Source of the DNA: Beta vulgaris subsp. vulgaris
Taxonomy: Eukaryota; Streptophyta; Magnoliopsida; Caryophyllales; Amaranthaceae
Length of the DNA stretch: 64,000 nt
NCBI RefSeq assembly: GCF_026745355.1
Contig: NC_079205.1
Location: forward strand, 41,091,182-41,155,181
Direction: 5' to 3'
Both the position numbers and the translations under genes were made by a program. The notes beneath the pieces were generated by a model that was not told the origin of the DNA, did no database searches, and saw only the letters and a list, made by a program, of their open reading frames with translations. Shown one piece after another: positions 35,412 through 48,124 of this stretch (position 1 is the stretch's first letter; each line of letters begins with the position of its first letter).

Positions 35412-37293
35412 GAAAGTTCGTCCTCAGACTTTGAAGTTAGCTTTTGCAACTAATATGCAAACAAAAGTTAGTATCACATTCAACCCCCTTAAAGAGTTTC
35501 GTCCCCGAAACTCAAGCGTACCTGCTGAAAGAGTTCGGGATATCGGTTTTTCATATCATCTTCGGCTTCCCATGTAGCCTCTTCAGAAGTTTGACTTGAC
35601 CATAACACCTTGACTAATTTACGCCTTGTTTCGTGTATCTTCTCTTTTGGTATCAAGATCTAACTGGGCGTTGTTCAAAGATAAGGTCTCACTAGTTCAA
35701 TGGTTTAGGTTGAATGATATGGTAGGATCATGGACATATTTTTAAGTGAGACACATGAAAGATTTGGACATTGGCTAACTCCATTGGTAAGGCTAATTTA
35801 TAAGCTACTTCCCAATTGCTCCAAATCTCATATGGTCTAGTAAACGCAGACTAACTTCCTTTTCTAACTTTTCAAGGATAAACTAGCTATGAAAGAAGAG
35901 ACGCCCTAGAATCAAAAAGCAAGTAAGCGGGTTAGAGTTTACGAGAAAAGTACCCGTCACAACATTGGCGTTGGTGTCTGCTTCATTCTGGTTCATAACA
36001 TAAATTCTTCCATTGTTGCCTCGAGCACCATTTCCAGTACTGTTTTGTTGTTTCCTCCATTTGCTCGATGGTTATTCTGACCATTATGCTGAGTAGTGTT
36101 CCCTCCTTGAGCATTCGAAGCCTGACCCTGTGAGTTGTTATTGTTATAGGGGTGATTATTGTTGTTCTGGTTCTTATTAGGCCCATGACCATTTCTATTT
36201 CCCCCATTGTTTTCATTTTGTCCATTATTCTGACGCTTGGGACACTGATTAGCCTTGTGTCCTTTCTCTTCACAAGCATAACAAGTTATTGGGTCTCCTT
36301 TTTAGGTAAATCCTGGGTGGCTTTTGTTACACTTCCTATAAGTAGGAATCTGGGTACGGGATCCTGCTGATTTGATCTCTCCGCTACTTGGTAGTTGCTA
36401 CGTTCCCTTGATAATTCCACCACATTAGTGTGATTATTCCCCCCATTATTATTGTTACCCCCATATCGAGGTTTTTGTCATTCCCATGGTCATTTTGATT
36501 GTTATGATGGTCTTTTCTCTTATTCCTTCCCATAACTTCCTCTTCACACCTCAAAATCCTCTTAATATTAGAAGCCTTAGCATAAGCCTCTTGAAAAGTT
36601 GCAGAAGTTGCTCCCCAAGTCTGGTCTGAATTCTAAATGCTAACCCATCCTCAAACTTTTGAGCCTTGGCTCTCTCATCTGGCACAACATTAGGGCAAAA
36701 TCTAGCTAACTCATTGAACTTTTGGGCATACTCTTGCACAGACATAGTACCTCCCTGGTTAAATCTAGTGAACTCATTGTATTTATGCCTCCTAATATGT
36801 TCAGGGAAAATCTATCCTTAATAGCAACCTTAAAAGCATTCCAATTAAAGTTTTCCTGAGCTCTAACAATAGGTCCGACTCTCCCACCAAGTGTCTGCAT
36901 CCTCCCTCAAATAAAAGGTAGCTTGGTCTACTTTTTGAGCTTCAGGTGTCCCAGTAGCAGTGAATAACTTATCAAAGTCTCTTAGCCAATTCTCTAAGAG
37001 TAAGGGGTCTTCCTTTCCTACATCGGAGGTTTAAGGGTTGCTAACTTCTTTGCCATAGCAGCTTGTGGGTCCTCTCCACCATTATTCCCTAATTGGTTTT
37101 GTAACACTAAACCCATACGTTGTGAAAGTTGTTCAAGAGATCTCAGCCTCTCAAGCAGTTGTTCAGGGGTTTCAGCCATTTGTTCAAAAGTCCTCCTACG
37201 AGATCTAGTGTATACTTGATAGGTTTGCATATAATTCTTGCACATTACCATTGGTATTACTACATCTATTCGCCCGCACGTGGTCTTGCACAT
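35412..37293 (-). pseudogene. gypsy gag with pol remnants, frameshifted
   Basis: Gag pieces lie in several frames: a coiled N-terminal part with AETPEQLLERLRSLEQ (around 37180-37130), the capsid-type region (VQEYAQKFNELARF and neighbours, 36900-36550), and a CCHC knuckle CYACEEKGHKANQC (around 36280-36230). Near 35990-35920 a protease-start-like frame (VVTGTFLVNS) appears, then breaks off. Sequence around 35560-35480 resembles the C-terminal end of pol (EEATWEAEDDM-like, then SFGDET). Everything between is deleted. Multiple frameshifts exclude a functional polyprotein. Confidence 0.8.
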
Positions 37294-37819
37294 AGTTTTA
37301 TTTATTCAATACTAACTTTCATCGTAATAAAATTACATGCCTCAACAAAATATATTTCATCATAACATTGCAAGACAATCTTTGATGCTTCCACATAAAT
37401 TAATTTGACAAGTAAGCAACAATTATAACAAGAACTTAACTTTATTCAACTCAAAATATACAAGTAATAAATTCCTAATAATTATAAAAAACTATATAGG
37501 AACTTAGAGAATTTCAATACTACTAAAGAACTTAGTATAACACCTTATTATAAATATATAATTTCTAAATCCTATGGGTCATCCGAGCAACATTTTCTTG
37601 TAGTTACACATCTACATATAAGAACGAAAAGAAACAATTAATAAGCACCTGAAATAAGTGCTTTCACATTAAGGCACATAAACCCTTTTCGATCCCAATC
37701 TCACAATTTATTTTAACGCTTATTATTTAATATTAATACCTATATTATTTTACCTTAGACTCGTAATTATTTAACACATTTTATTAACTCCTAATTTATA
37801 TTAATTTATTATAACCTAA

Positions 37820-37832
37820 GCTCTGATACCAA
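37820..37832 (-). other. Primer-binding site, initiator tRNA-Met type
   Basis: On the minus strand, TTGGTATCAGAGC follows the LTR end after two bases. This is the standard plant retrotransposon site complementary to the initiator methionine tRNA, and fixes the orientation. Confidence 0.9.
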
Positions 37833-37834
37833 TT

Positions 37835-38787
37835 TGAAACACCCCAAAATTTTGGTCTCAAAACTTATAAAACATTCACTTTTCATTAAAACATCTTATC
37901 AAACTTTTAGGGTGTTACCGCCGCATCTATTGTTAAAAACAAATACAAGGCTAGTTATTAAAAAATTATAATTCAACTTACAAAGCAAAGTATCAAAATA
38001 AACCAAACTTAGTTATCTAATTTAAACCAATTTAAAAATAAAAACGTGACAGCACCGTCACAGTTTGAAACGAATTTTTTTGAGAATTGTTTCAACTTTC
38101 ATGGGACAGCAAGTGACGAATCTCATGTGGACTTGCTGCACATGTAATCCTTTTTCTTTTTTTTTTTTTGCTTTTAAAAAAATCAAAGCTTGGAGTAAAT
38201 AAATCAAACAAGTTCCTGGGCACGCAGAAACCAGAGGAAAGAGAAAGAAGAAAAGAGAAGAAGAAGAAGCCCGACGCGGGACTCCGGCCAAGTCGTCGGA
38301 GTCGCGATGTCAGGTTTTAAAAATATATTTTTTTTCTGGTTGAAACCTTCGAAACACAACAATGGTGGTTCCAGATCTGAAATTTAGAACTTACCAAAAA
38401 GATGAAGAAAGTGTACTACGTGGAGATATTTGGGTGTTTAGGGTATATATATAAATTTAGGGTTTCACTAAAAGATAAGTATTTTAAAAAAATAATCCTT
38501 TCCCAAAACCAACTCAAGTTATAATTTCAGAATTTTCTTTTCTCTCTATCTTTCTTTTTGTACAAAAAAAATGATAAAATAAAATCTGATTTTCTTCCAA
38601 CAATTTTTGAAATTTTATTTATTTATTTTTAAATGATAAAAAAAATCTGGTATTATAAAAAAACGAATTTTTAGAAAAAATCTGATTTACTATAAATATA
38701 ATTTAGTTTTCAGAATGTTATATTTATAAAATCTTATTAGAACAAAATAAATCTCATAAAATAGTTATAAAAATTTGGGATATTACA
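37835..38787 (-). repeat. 5' LTR of the gypsy element, complete
   Basis: 953 bp, running on the minus strand from TGTAATATCCC to GGGTGTTTCA. It holds the GA-rich run and a run of T/A homopolymers shared with the truncated copy. Confidence 0.9.
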
Positions 38788-39619
38788 TTAAATGAGCAAA
38801 TTCACTAATTATACTATAATTCTTTTCTTTTTTTAGCATTTGATAAGGCATAATATGGGTAGTCTTGGAATCATAAACACCCAAACAAGACTTTAATTCA
38901 CGCTCAAAACCTTCACCAAATCACCACATATTTGCTTTACAATAGGTGAACAATTACTTTGAAGCAACAACACTTTCCCAACCCATTATTCTTCCCCAAT
39001 ATTTCCTTCACCTTCTCATCCCGGAACAATTACAATAGGAAATAATGATTTTAGTTCTGATTTTTGTTAAGGGGTTAAAATTGAATATCCCTAGATTAAA
39101 GAAAATAGTCATTATAGTTTCCAATTTACCTTGAATTTGTGAAATTTAGTGATATGTTGTGTGACGATCCAAACTCATCTCTTTCAACGGTGTTGCATTC
39201 TCTCACTTTGCCTCTCCTCTACATTGTACTTCAGTTGCCACTTGTTGTCCTGTGCTCGTCGGTTTGCCGGTTCTCCAAGCTCACCTCATTGTGCTTGTCT
39301 TCGCTGCTCCTTGAGAGCAGAGGTATGTGTTATACCTTTTGTTATTTTCTTATTCACGTTAATTTAACCATTAGTTTGGATTTGTGGATTTGTCTTAATT
39401 GACTCTATAATGTTGAATTATGACCAAACCTATATGCGGGGACGGGAAATCTAAGAAATTGTTTGGTTATATGATTGGAAAAGTATATATGTTGAATTAT
39501 AACCAAACCTATATGGATATACCTTAATGCGGTGGGGAGGGAAATCTAAGGAATGGATTGGTTTGTGTTGTTTAATTGTAATGTGCGTCATTTGCCTAGA
39601 TACCCGTTCGAGGCTTACT
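38788..39619. other. Unassigned stretch between two LTR insertions
   Basis: The 87-codon ORF at 39139 is hydrophobic, without known motifs. At 39410-39560 an imperfect direct duplication of about 75-95 bp repeats 'gttgaattatgaccaaacctatatg' in two words ('gttgaattat', 'accaaacctatatg'). No gene recognised. Confidence 0.5.
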
Positions 39620-42193
39620 TGTAACAACCCCAAAATCCATACACGTCTATGACTACGTCGCATCGACTTTGGGAGTGTTACCACCGTGGTGAAACGCAAA
39701 ACTTATTAAAAGGAAAATTTTAACTTAAATCATTATTACGAAAACTAAACTGTAGCAGAAATAAAGATGTAACTACAACCCGGGAATCATCAACGACCCT
39801 GTTTATTTGAACCACAATTAAATAAGTCATAATAAGTCTATAGTTTTTAATCAAAATGCTTTAAAGTCGAAAGACTAGGGAATATCCCCCGTATGCTCAA
39901 TCTCAGGCAGCAACACCAGCACACCTAGTCTGCTCCCCATTGTAGCATCAATGGTTCATCACAGGTCAACAAACAACACAATAACACACAATCAGCTATG
40001 CTGAGTACATAGTAAAGCATTGAGTACATACTAAGCATAAACAAAGCAATAAGGATCATTCCTAGACATGATACTACAATAGCATTACATTCATTACTTT
40101 TTATTTAGTTGGCAGCGAACGGGCACCGTCATCTTACTAGAATCATACGGGCTACTTAATCCTTAATGGACATCTTGGTCTATTAGATGAAAAGCAAATA
40201 CGGTTTCGTTCCTCCCACATCCATCACCTTAGTATGCATACCCCATAGATCGTACGGAACCTTCCGCCTACTTGAGTTATCAAAATTCATAAGGACACTA
40301 TTAACCCACAGTAGACCTGCGTAGGAGTGTAGAACAAGTTCCACACTCCCCCCATTGTTCATTACTTGTAGGGAATCCAACTACAAGTTTATTGCTAAAA
40401 TCCTTTCTTAGTATTGTCCATTCATACCACATTAAACATATAATCATTTAATGTTCTTTCTTAGATACAATACTCAATTCTTTACTTCTTGTAACATCCT
40501 TGTTACACCATAGATCAAAGAATACAAATCCAGTACTTTCATGCTTATGATACGATAGAATTACGCATTACAATGCTACATATCGATTTCTAATCACAAT
40601 CATGCTACCAAACAATCTCAGCAATCACAATCATACAATCATTCCCTATCATGATTATAGGTTCTAATAGAAGAATTCATAACCTAACATGATACGAGTA
40701 CTTGCAACTGAACTGGTACGCTTACGTACCTTGTAACGAAGAATCTTCTCTGGCTAATTAAATGCTCCACTTATGAAATTGGGACCTAAACAAATAAGGA
40801 AGTACTTTAGTACTACGTCCTTGATATTATTAACATATAACACGTGACTAATTATATAAAACTTAGTATTTTGGAGTATGAAAATAAGTAATCTTGTTGT
40901 TTATTAACTTTCTTTTCTTTCATACTCTATTGAATTTAATGTCTTTTACGAACCAATAACAATGAGCAAAGCTGATTATAGTTAGTTAATAACATATTGC
41001 CATTACAACTCCACTTAAATCATTATAACCAAGTACTACCAAAATTAGATTTAAATAACAAGTTATTATAACATTCTAACTATAACTAATAATCTGATTT
41101 CTTTTACTAACTTTATACCTTACTTACTTACAAAACTCAAATCGGATTTACAACTTAAATAAGATTTACAAACTTAATCAATTAATAATTTATTCTAATT
41201 ACAGCTTAATTAAATTACAACTTAATTATAAAATTCAGATTATACAGTAAATAAGTAATAAAGGAAAATCGTATTATATACATATTATTTATTTATTTTT
41301 TTATACCGATAGACTCGTCGGCGATAATCACCGGCGAGGTGATTCCGACAGCGACGCACAAGGGTCTCGTAGCCTCGATAACTCGTGGCCTCGACGACGC
41401 ACAACCCTCTTCACACAATCTCGTCGCACAGTCCGGCCTCCGTCGCACCCTCGTCCAATTCGTCGCACAAACTTCAGTTTCACAGGTACGACTTTGCACC
41501 AACTCACGCACAACTCGATCGCCACACTCGAGCCTCGTACCTCTATACGCAACCCTCGAAGTCTCGCCCTCAGACCTTCGAAGGCTTCGCACGCCTTCTC
41601 GCACACCGTAGTCGACAGTGCACTCGCTCGACTTCGCACGCCTCGCCAGCACTTGAACCCCCTCCTTGGTTCGCACACACAGCAGCGACCCACCACGAGT
41701 ATTGCTCGCTCGCTCGCACCACTCGCACACACAAACAATCTGGTCGTACAACCCGACTGCTCGAACACCACACACACGACATGCACACAAACCAATCCTC
41801 ATCGTCGAAGGGGATGAGACTCAGAGAGAAAGAAAACGGCGAGGGAGAAGGAGAGAGGAAAGAGAAATTTTGAGAGGGTAGGGAGAAAAGGCTAAGAGAG
41901 AGAGAGAGAGATATATTACGGTTTTTGATTTGTTCTTTTCTTTTTCTTCTTTCCTATTTATAGGGTGGCTTTCCTAAGTCTAATAGGATTTGATTTATTT
42001 TATTTATTTCGATAATAAAATAAACCAAACTATAATATACTTAGGTATACTAAATAAGTTGCTTAATTCAGTTATAATTGTAAGCTTACCTAAACTGTAT
42101 TGTTTTTTAGTAAATAACACTAAAATACTTTTCGATTCTATTCTTTATATTTTCATATTATAACGAATAACTCCAAAAATATGGAGTATTACA
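39620..42193 (-). mobile_element. Solo LTR, 2.57 kb, gypsy type
   Basis: Perfect 5-bp duplications TTACT (39615-39619, 42194-42198) flank TGTAACAACCCC...GGAGTATTACA. The termini parallel those of the gypsy LTR at 37835 in the same orientation. No internal domain, primer site or polypurine tract is present, so it is a solo LTR. A CpG-rich block (about 41310-41800) made of 'tcgcacac'-like words supports open frames of 155-169 codons on both strands, probably from composition. A GAGA-rich run follows at 41880-41915. Confidence 0.85.
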
Positions 42194-42561
42194 TTACTCA
42201 TTAGGAGTAGATCTTGCATAGTCCCCGATTTGGGACTGTCTTTGAGTTTCTTATCTCACTTAGGATGTGAATGAATGTTTGGTTTCCATTTTAAGAAAGA
42301 TCCCGCTCATTTCCCTAAGCGTTCTCTCGGTACATATGTTGATAGTTTAACTACTATCTTCATTGTGTACTTGGAGAACTGTAGGGAAGTGCTGCCGGAT
42401 TTTCTCTTAGAATTGAAAACTAAATGTTCATTCACTAGTGAGATGAGAAACTCAATGATGGGTTAGGTTGGAGTGATAAGGACCTAAATGTTCATGACTG
42501 TATTTGATAAGCCACTTTGAATGATCTGGATAATTGTATTCTTGTTTGGTGTCTCTAGTGT
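42194..42561. other. Unassigned spacer before CACTA transposase remnant
   Basis: Carries a 63-codon ORF at 42275 with no motif I recognise. It may be upstream sequence of the CACTA relic. Confidence 0.4.
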
Positions 42562-43385
42562 ATGTATATGGATCGAAACTGGATGTATGTTAATCGAATT
42601 TCGGCGACATTTCTACAAGGGGTTGATGAATTTATCAGGGTTGCGTTAGAAGATCAATCTCAATTGGGGTCAAAGTTAGTCTTGTATCCTTGTTGTGATT
42701 GCAATGACTCTATGGGGTATCGTGATGTGGATCAAACAAAAGATCATTTGATTCGTCGTGGGTTTAAGAGTAACTATGCTAGCTGGACATGGCATGAAGA
42801 GTTTTATGATCAGGATATGAGCTCCACTAGCTTGTGTGATGAATTGCATGTTGATCACATTGACAATGAGGTTGAGGTTGAAGGAGAGGATGATAATGAG
42901 AATGACAGGGTAGATGATGAGAATGATATGGTAGATGAGATGTTGCACAAATTGAAGGATGAAGGAACCCATATATAGTCTGCATACGTATGATAGTATT
43001 CTAAGTGCAGCGGACAAACCTATGTATCCGAGGTGTAAGAGTTTCACAAACTTTCTGGCATCCTCACATTGTTCAATATGAAATTGAAGCATAGTTGGAC
43101 AGATAAAAGTCTAAGTGAGTTGTTCACTTTTTTACAAGAATTGCTACTTAAAGGTAATGAAATTCCCAACTCTACCTACGAGGCAAAGAAATTGTTGTGT
43201 CCATTAGGTATGAAATAATATGAGAAGATACATACATGTCAAAAATGATTGTGTGTTGTATCGAAATAAGTACAAGGATTTGCGTGAGTATCCAAGGTGT
43301 GGAGAGTCTTGATACAAGATAAAAGAGGATGATGAGGGGCTGAGAAAGAAAGAAACTCCGGCGAAGGTTCTTTGGTATCTTTCAA
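42562..43385 (+). pseudogene. CACTA (En/Spm) TNP2-type transposase, N-terminal remnant
   Basis: The 138-codon ORF opens with MDRNWMYVNR and contains CCDCNDSMGY, typical of the transposase-associated domain at the start of plant TNP2 proteins. It continues with an acidic stretch. After stops and frameshifts, further family words follow in order: NSTYEAKKLLCPLGM, DCVLYRNKYKDL and PAKVLWYL (to about 43383). The catalytic part is missing and the frame is broken several times. No CACTA terminus was found around it. Confidence 0.85.
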
Positions 43386-43550
43386 TCACTCCTCTTCTTC
43401 CTCTCTGCTTCTCGTGATTTTCTTATCTCTCTCTTCTCTCTCATGGTTTTCCATTTTCTGCATCGCTCAAATACTCGACAACTTTGACCAAGATTCAAGG
43501 ATAACACTCCTTATTTGCTGCAAAGATTCACATAAAAATAAGCTTAAGTT

Positions 43551-44483
43551 TGAAACCCTCGTTCTCCTAGTATACTTTAATTATTTCAAATTTTCTTAAG
43601 CCTAAACTATACCATTCCCTGTTTAGTTTTACATGTTAAGATTTCATAAAGTTTCGAGTTAATTTCATACGATTTTAAAGCTAAAGTTTGAAGTTGGTAT
43701 GAAATCACTACAAATTGGATTGCTTGGAGTAAGACGAGATTTGCAGTCTACTGAGATTGATTTTTGCGTGAAATTTTAAGTAAGTTCTTATAAGATCTGG
43801 ATCTAGTTCGTGTCAAAATTTCACAAGATTTTGAGTTATTTTGATCGAGATTCGCAGAAAATAAGGTGAATTTTGAAACCTTCGTTCTCGTGGCATACTT
43901 TGACTTTTTCAGAGTTTCTTTATCCTAAATTGTACTAGTCCATATTTAATTTAACGTGTTCAAGTTTCATAAAGTTTTGAGTTGTTTTGATATATACGAT
44001 TTTGAAGCATAAAGTTGGTATAAAATCACTACAAATTAGATCAGTTGGAGTAAAACGAAAAATGTGGTGTACTGGAATTGAGTTTTTTTTTTTTGCATGC
44101 TTATAATAACTAGATCTATTTGTGTGAAATTTCACAAAAATTCAAGTTGTTAATGTCAAGATTCGCAAAAAATTCAAGTGAATTTTGAAATCTTCATTAT
44201 CCTAACATGCAACTTTTTTCGGACTTCTTGAGCCTAAACCGTACTATTCCCTATTTAGTTTAATGTATTAATATTTCATAAAGTTTCGAGCTGATTTGAT
44301 ACGGTTTTGCCGCGTAAGTTTGAAGTTGGTATGAAATCGTCGAAAATTTGACTTGTCGAAGTAAAATGATAAATGTGGTCTATTGGGATTGAGTTTTTGC
44401 GTGAAAATTTAGCTAAGTGCTCATAAGATCTGGATCTAGTTCACGTCAAAATTTCACAGGATTTCGAGTTGTTTTAGTTTAGT
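43551..44483. repeat. Tandem repeat, period about 312-323 bp, nearly three copies
   Basis: Units start at 43551, 43874 and 44186 with 'tgaaa(c/t)c(t/c)tcgtt'-like words. They share ordered landmarks: 'tttcataaagttt', 'gaagttggtatgaaatc', 'gatctggatctagttc' and 'gtcaaaatttcacaggat'-like endings. Copies differ by substitutions and small gaps. No ORF crosses the units. I do not recognise the family. Confidence 0.85.
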
Positions 44484-44494
44484 TATAGAATCCT

Positions 44495-44579
44495 CACCTC
44501 AAAAATATTATTTGAGTAAACGGGTTTACGTCATATGAGTAAAAACTCGTTTATTCATAAAAGTAACCGCATTTAATCT
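44495..44579. repeat. Left part of 'gagtaacc' repeat field
   Basis: Words such as 'atgagtaaaaactcgtttattcataaaagtaacc' (in pieces) match the field at 48600-50455. The two parts were split by the LTR insertion at 44580. Confidence 0.7.
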
Positions 44580-44631
44580 TGTAACACCCCGATAATTCTC
44601 TCTTTTTCAGAAATACCTTTATAATATAAAA

Positions 44632-45787
44632 CACTAGTGGAAAAATGAAGAAAGGCTGCATTGGAAAAGGCCTATATGGCTGCGCTTTTTGACAGCAGCC
44701 CTTTCAATAGCAGCCCTTCACTTTTTAAGTAGGGCTGCGCTAGAAAAGCGCATCCCTTCACAAAGAAGGGTTGCGCTTTTTAGGTAAAAGCGCAGCCCTT
44801 CCTACCAAAAAAAATAAATAAAAAAATTTTTTTTTTTTGACATTTTTTTACTCATAATCTCACATTTTCTGAAATTATACAGAAGAGAAGAGAAACGAAA
44901 ATGAAAATACTAAACCCAAAACAAAAAAAAGAACGAAACGAAAATGAAAAAAAGGAACAAAAACTAATATAGAGAAGAGAAGAAATTATAGATCTGAAAA
45001 TACAAGAACATTAATCAAAACAAAGATGAAAATACAAGAACATTAAACAAAACGAAGATGAAAATACAAGAACATTAATCAAAACAAAGAGAAGTATACA
45101 AGACCTATAGATCTGAAAATACAAGAATACCTCAAATTAACCTAATAATGTTTAAATACATAAAACAAAACCCTAATACATAATTAAGGAAAAAAAATTC
45201 GGAAAAACTTAAAATGCCTATTTGGATGCTTAAACGAACTCGGATGGCTTAAAAAGCCTAAACATCATAGCATAGCGGTGAGTTTGACTCGTTGGCCCGT
45301 TCCGCTTCCGAAAAGGTATCACAATAGGCAATCGGACTCCGTCGGCATGATTAGTGCAAATCATTTCAGGCTTTTTGTCGCAACTTTTCTGGGAGTTTTT
45401 GAGAGAGAAGAGAGGATGAGAGAGGAGGAGGAAAGGGAGGAGGGACGTGAGAGAAGGAGGAAAAGTGAGGAGGGACGTGAGAGAGGAGAGAGAATGAGGG
45501 ATAATATATTTGACGAATCCCGCTTAATATTTGAAGCCCGCGAACTTTTTTATTTCAAATTTTTTTAAGAAGGGCTGCGCTTTTTTAAAAAGCGCAGGCC
45601 TTCTGTAGGTAAGAAGGGCCGCGCTTTTCCTAAAAGCGCAGCGCTACTAAGTGAAGGGCTGCGCTTTTCTTCAAAAGTGCAGCCCTTCTGCTATGTAGGG
45701 CTGTGCTTTTTAAAAAAAGCGCAGCCCTTCACTAGTAGGGCTGCGCTTTTTTAAAAAGCGCAACCCTTTCTTTTTTTTCCCCTAGTG
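44632..45787. mobile_element. Non-autonomous CACTA element, 1156 bp
   Basis: The ends are CACTAGTGGAAAAA and, inverted, CACTAGGGGAAAAAAAA, flanked by AAA on both sides (3-bp target duplication). Subterminal arrays of 'agggctgcgctttt' occur in both orientations and form hairpins, about five units on each side, as CACTA transposase-binding regions do. The 96-codon Glu/Arg-rich ORF at 45278 lies in a simple GA-rich run and is not a gene. Confidence 0.92.
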
Positions 45788-48124
45788 AAAGTAGAGAATT
45801 ACCTAAGTATTATCGCCCGTGTGATAACGTATCGGTTTATTCAGAATTTTGCAGCGGAAAACAAATAACTAACCTTTAAACTTTATTATAAATAAATAAA
45901 TAAATAAGTATTTATAAATCTAACAATCTAAATGAGCCTACTCAAACAAACTTAATAAAATATGTTCCTATTAATGCAGAAAAATAAAATATACTAGTTA
46001 CACATTCTCTCCATTCCAGATTCCCAATGATGCACATCTGCGAACCTGTAATGTCAATGCTTTAACGAATCTGCTCACCAAAATGGGTCATCACAGGATC
46101 AATAAGGCAAAGCCATGATCACAATCACAAACAAAGCACGTAATCAGCAAAGCTAAGTACTACATACTAATACATAAGCATTCCTAACATGATACTAAAT
46201 AAATAACATGCAGAGATAAATAATAATATAACAATATAACATTTTGCAGACAACCTTAACTGAACTAAACTCTAAACATCTTTTTATTACTCAAATTGAA
46301 TAGTTATTGGACCTGAGCTGTCTTATCTACTAATGCCTTCACCTAGGAAGACGAAATACAGGTGCTACTTCATATTTTAGAATGACCTGCGATGTCGATG
46401 AACTTTTGAAAAATAATAATACGTTTGGTGATCAATAATCCATCTCCCAGAAAAAACCATGGGCTACCACCATGTACCTCAACTCCTAATGTCCAACTCT
46501 AGACGTGAAATAGTCTAAAGTCTATAACTTTCCTCGTTACACTTTACGTTCTTTACAAGTTATTACTTGTTATGACACACATACAAGCAACACAGAACTA
46601 CAAAGCAAACATGCACAACTGAACTTCTTTTATCTTATGATTTAATAAGTGATCATAACTTACAACGCAAGACTTACTTTCTTTAGTTCTCCAACTTTCT
46701 TATTTGTTGAACCTAGCCAACAATCAAACTTACCTTTAAAAAGACATAACTTATCAACTTACCAATTTAAATAAGGCCCACAGTCCTCATAAAGTAGTGA
46801 AAATGAAACTTGTAAAAGAACACGCGAATAACATGATTCAATCTTAATAATATATTAATTCCCCCATGCGTATTAATAGATAAAATTCTCATCTACATGC
46901 TTGCATCAATAAATCCATACAAATATAACAAATCTTTACTCATAATAGATCTCATAATTAACACGCTTGCACACAGGCATAAAACATGTAAAAATCAATC
47001 ATACTAGAAATCACATATGAACTTATAAAGTTCCTATACATGATACTAAAATTTCTTTCTCCTTAAATTATGATACTAATCACATAGCACACAGGTATAT
47101 ACGTACCTTTTGCAAACTAGCCAGTAGACCACTTTTAATTCTTTAAAAGTCTCATAAAGAATATTCTCCGCCTAGAAATCAATATAAACTAAAATCAATA
47201 CTCTTAAATAAAAATACAGCAACTTCAAAATATTTAAGATCCCCTTTAAATATATTCAAATTGACTTTACTGTCAAAACTTCAATTACTTTTAATTCCTA
47301 GCATAGTACTACCATACTAGTAATTAAAATTCTTAAAACTCCATAAATAAAATCCTTTTTGAAATTCCAACAACTTTTAAAATCATAAAACCCTCTTTAA
47401 ACATATGTAAACATGATTAAAGTTATAATCTAAACCAATCTCATAGTATACAACATGCTATTATGATTTTCTAATAATTAACACCCTGAAAATCCATGCT
47501 TTAATGATTAAAACCTCAATTTAACAATAATAAACAAATCTGAATTTTTATTCTTATAATATATAATATATATGCATCAAGATTATTTATTAAAACAGTA
47601 CATAAAGATCAATAAGCATGATTAACATTAAAATAAAGCATAAAAACATCGTCTTTAATGGAAACTTGAGGAAGAAGAAAAGAAATTAACCAACAAACGA
47701 AGAACCAAGAAAGAACAACAAAGGTGCCGGAAAAATCAGGTACTACGCAGCAACATTTGACGCCCAAGGTTAAGAACTGGAAGGTTTTGTGACGTTTCTT
47801 GTTGAAGAAGAAATATTGCTTGAAGGAGAAGAAAAGATTTGAGAGAGAGAAAACGAAAAAACGGTGAGGAGAGAGAAATGATGCTGGCCGAAAACTTTGA
47901 GAGAGAGGAAAGAGAAAATATTCTTTGTGTGGAGTAAAATAATTGGGTATTAAGATATTTATAAGATGCTTCCTTTTGGGCTTAGAAAAAGGAGATTAAG
48001 CTCATTTTAAATTGATGATGATGATAAATAAATTAGAACTTCTAACATCAATATAACTCCTTTTTCCTAATCTACTTAAAATTTGGGTTCCTCAAGTCCA
48101 ATTAGACTTCTTTTTCAATATAAG

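Larger units (their letters stand above)
34796..38787 (-). mobile_element. Ty3/gypsy element, minus orientation, internally deleted and truncated
   Basis: Read on the minus strand: 5' LTR 38787-37835, primer-binding site, gag, then only the start and end of pol, a polypurine tract, and a 3' LTR from 35394 cut off near 34796. The LTRs are TG...CA (TGTAATATCCC...GGGTGTTTCA). Gag type and pol end resemble the Tekay/Del chromovirus lineage. The whole reverse transcriptase, RNase H and integrase core is gone, so it is non-autonomous. Confidence 0.88.

Noticed and set aside
41293..41873. ORFs of 155-169 codons on both strands
   Set aside because: They sit inside a solo LTR in a CpG-rich repeat; being open in several frames is explained by composition, and there is no domain.
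45278..45568. 96-codon Glu/Arg-rich ORF
   Set aside because: It is a GA-rich simple run inside a non-autonomous CACTA element.
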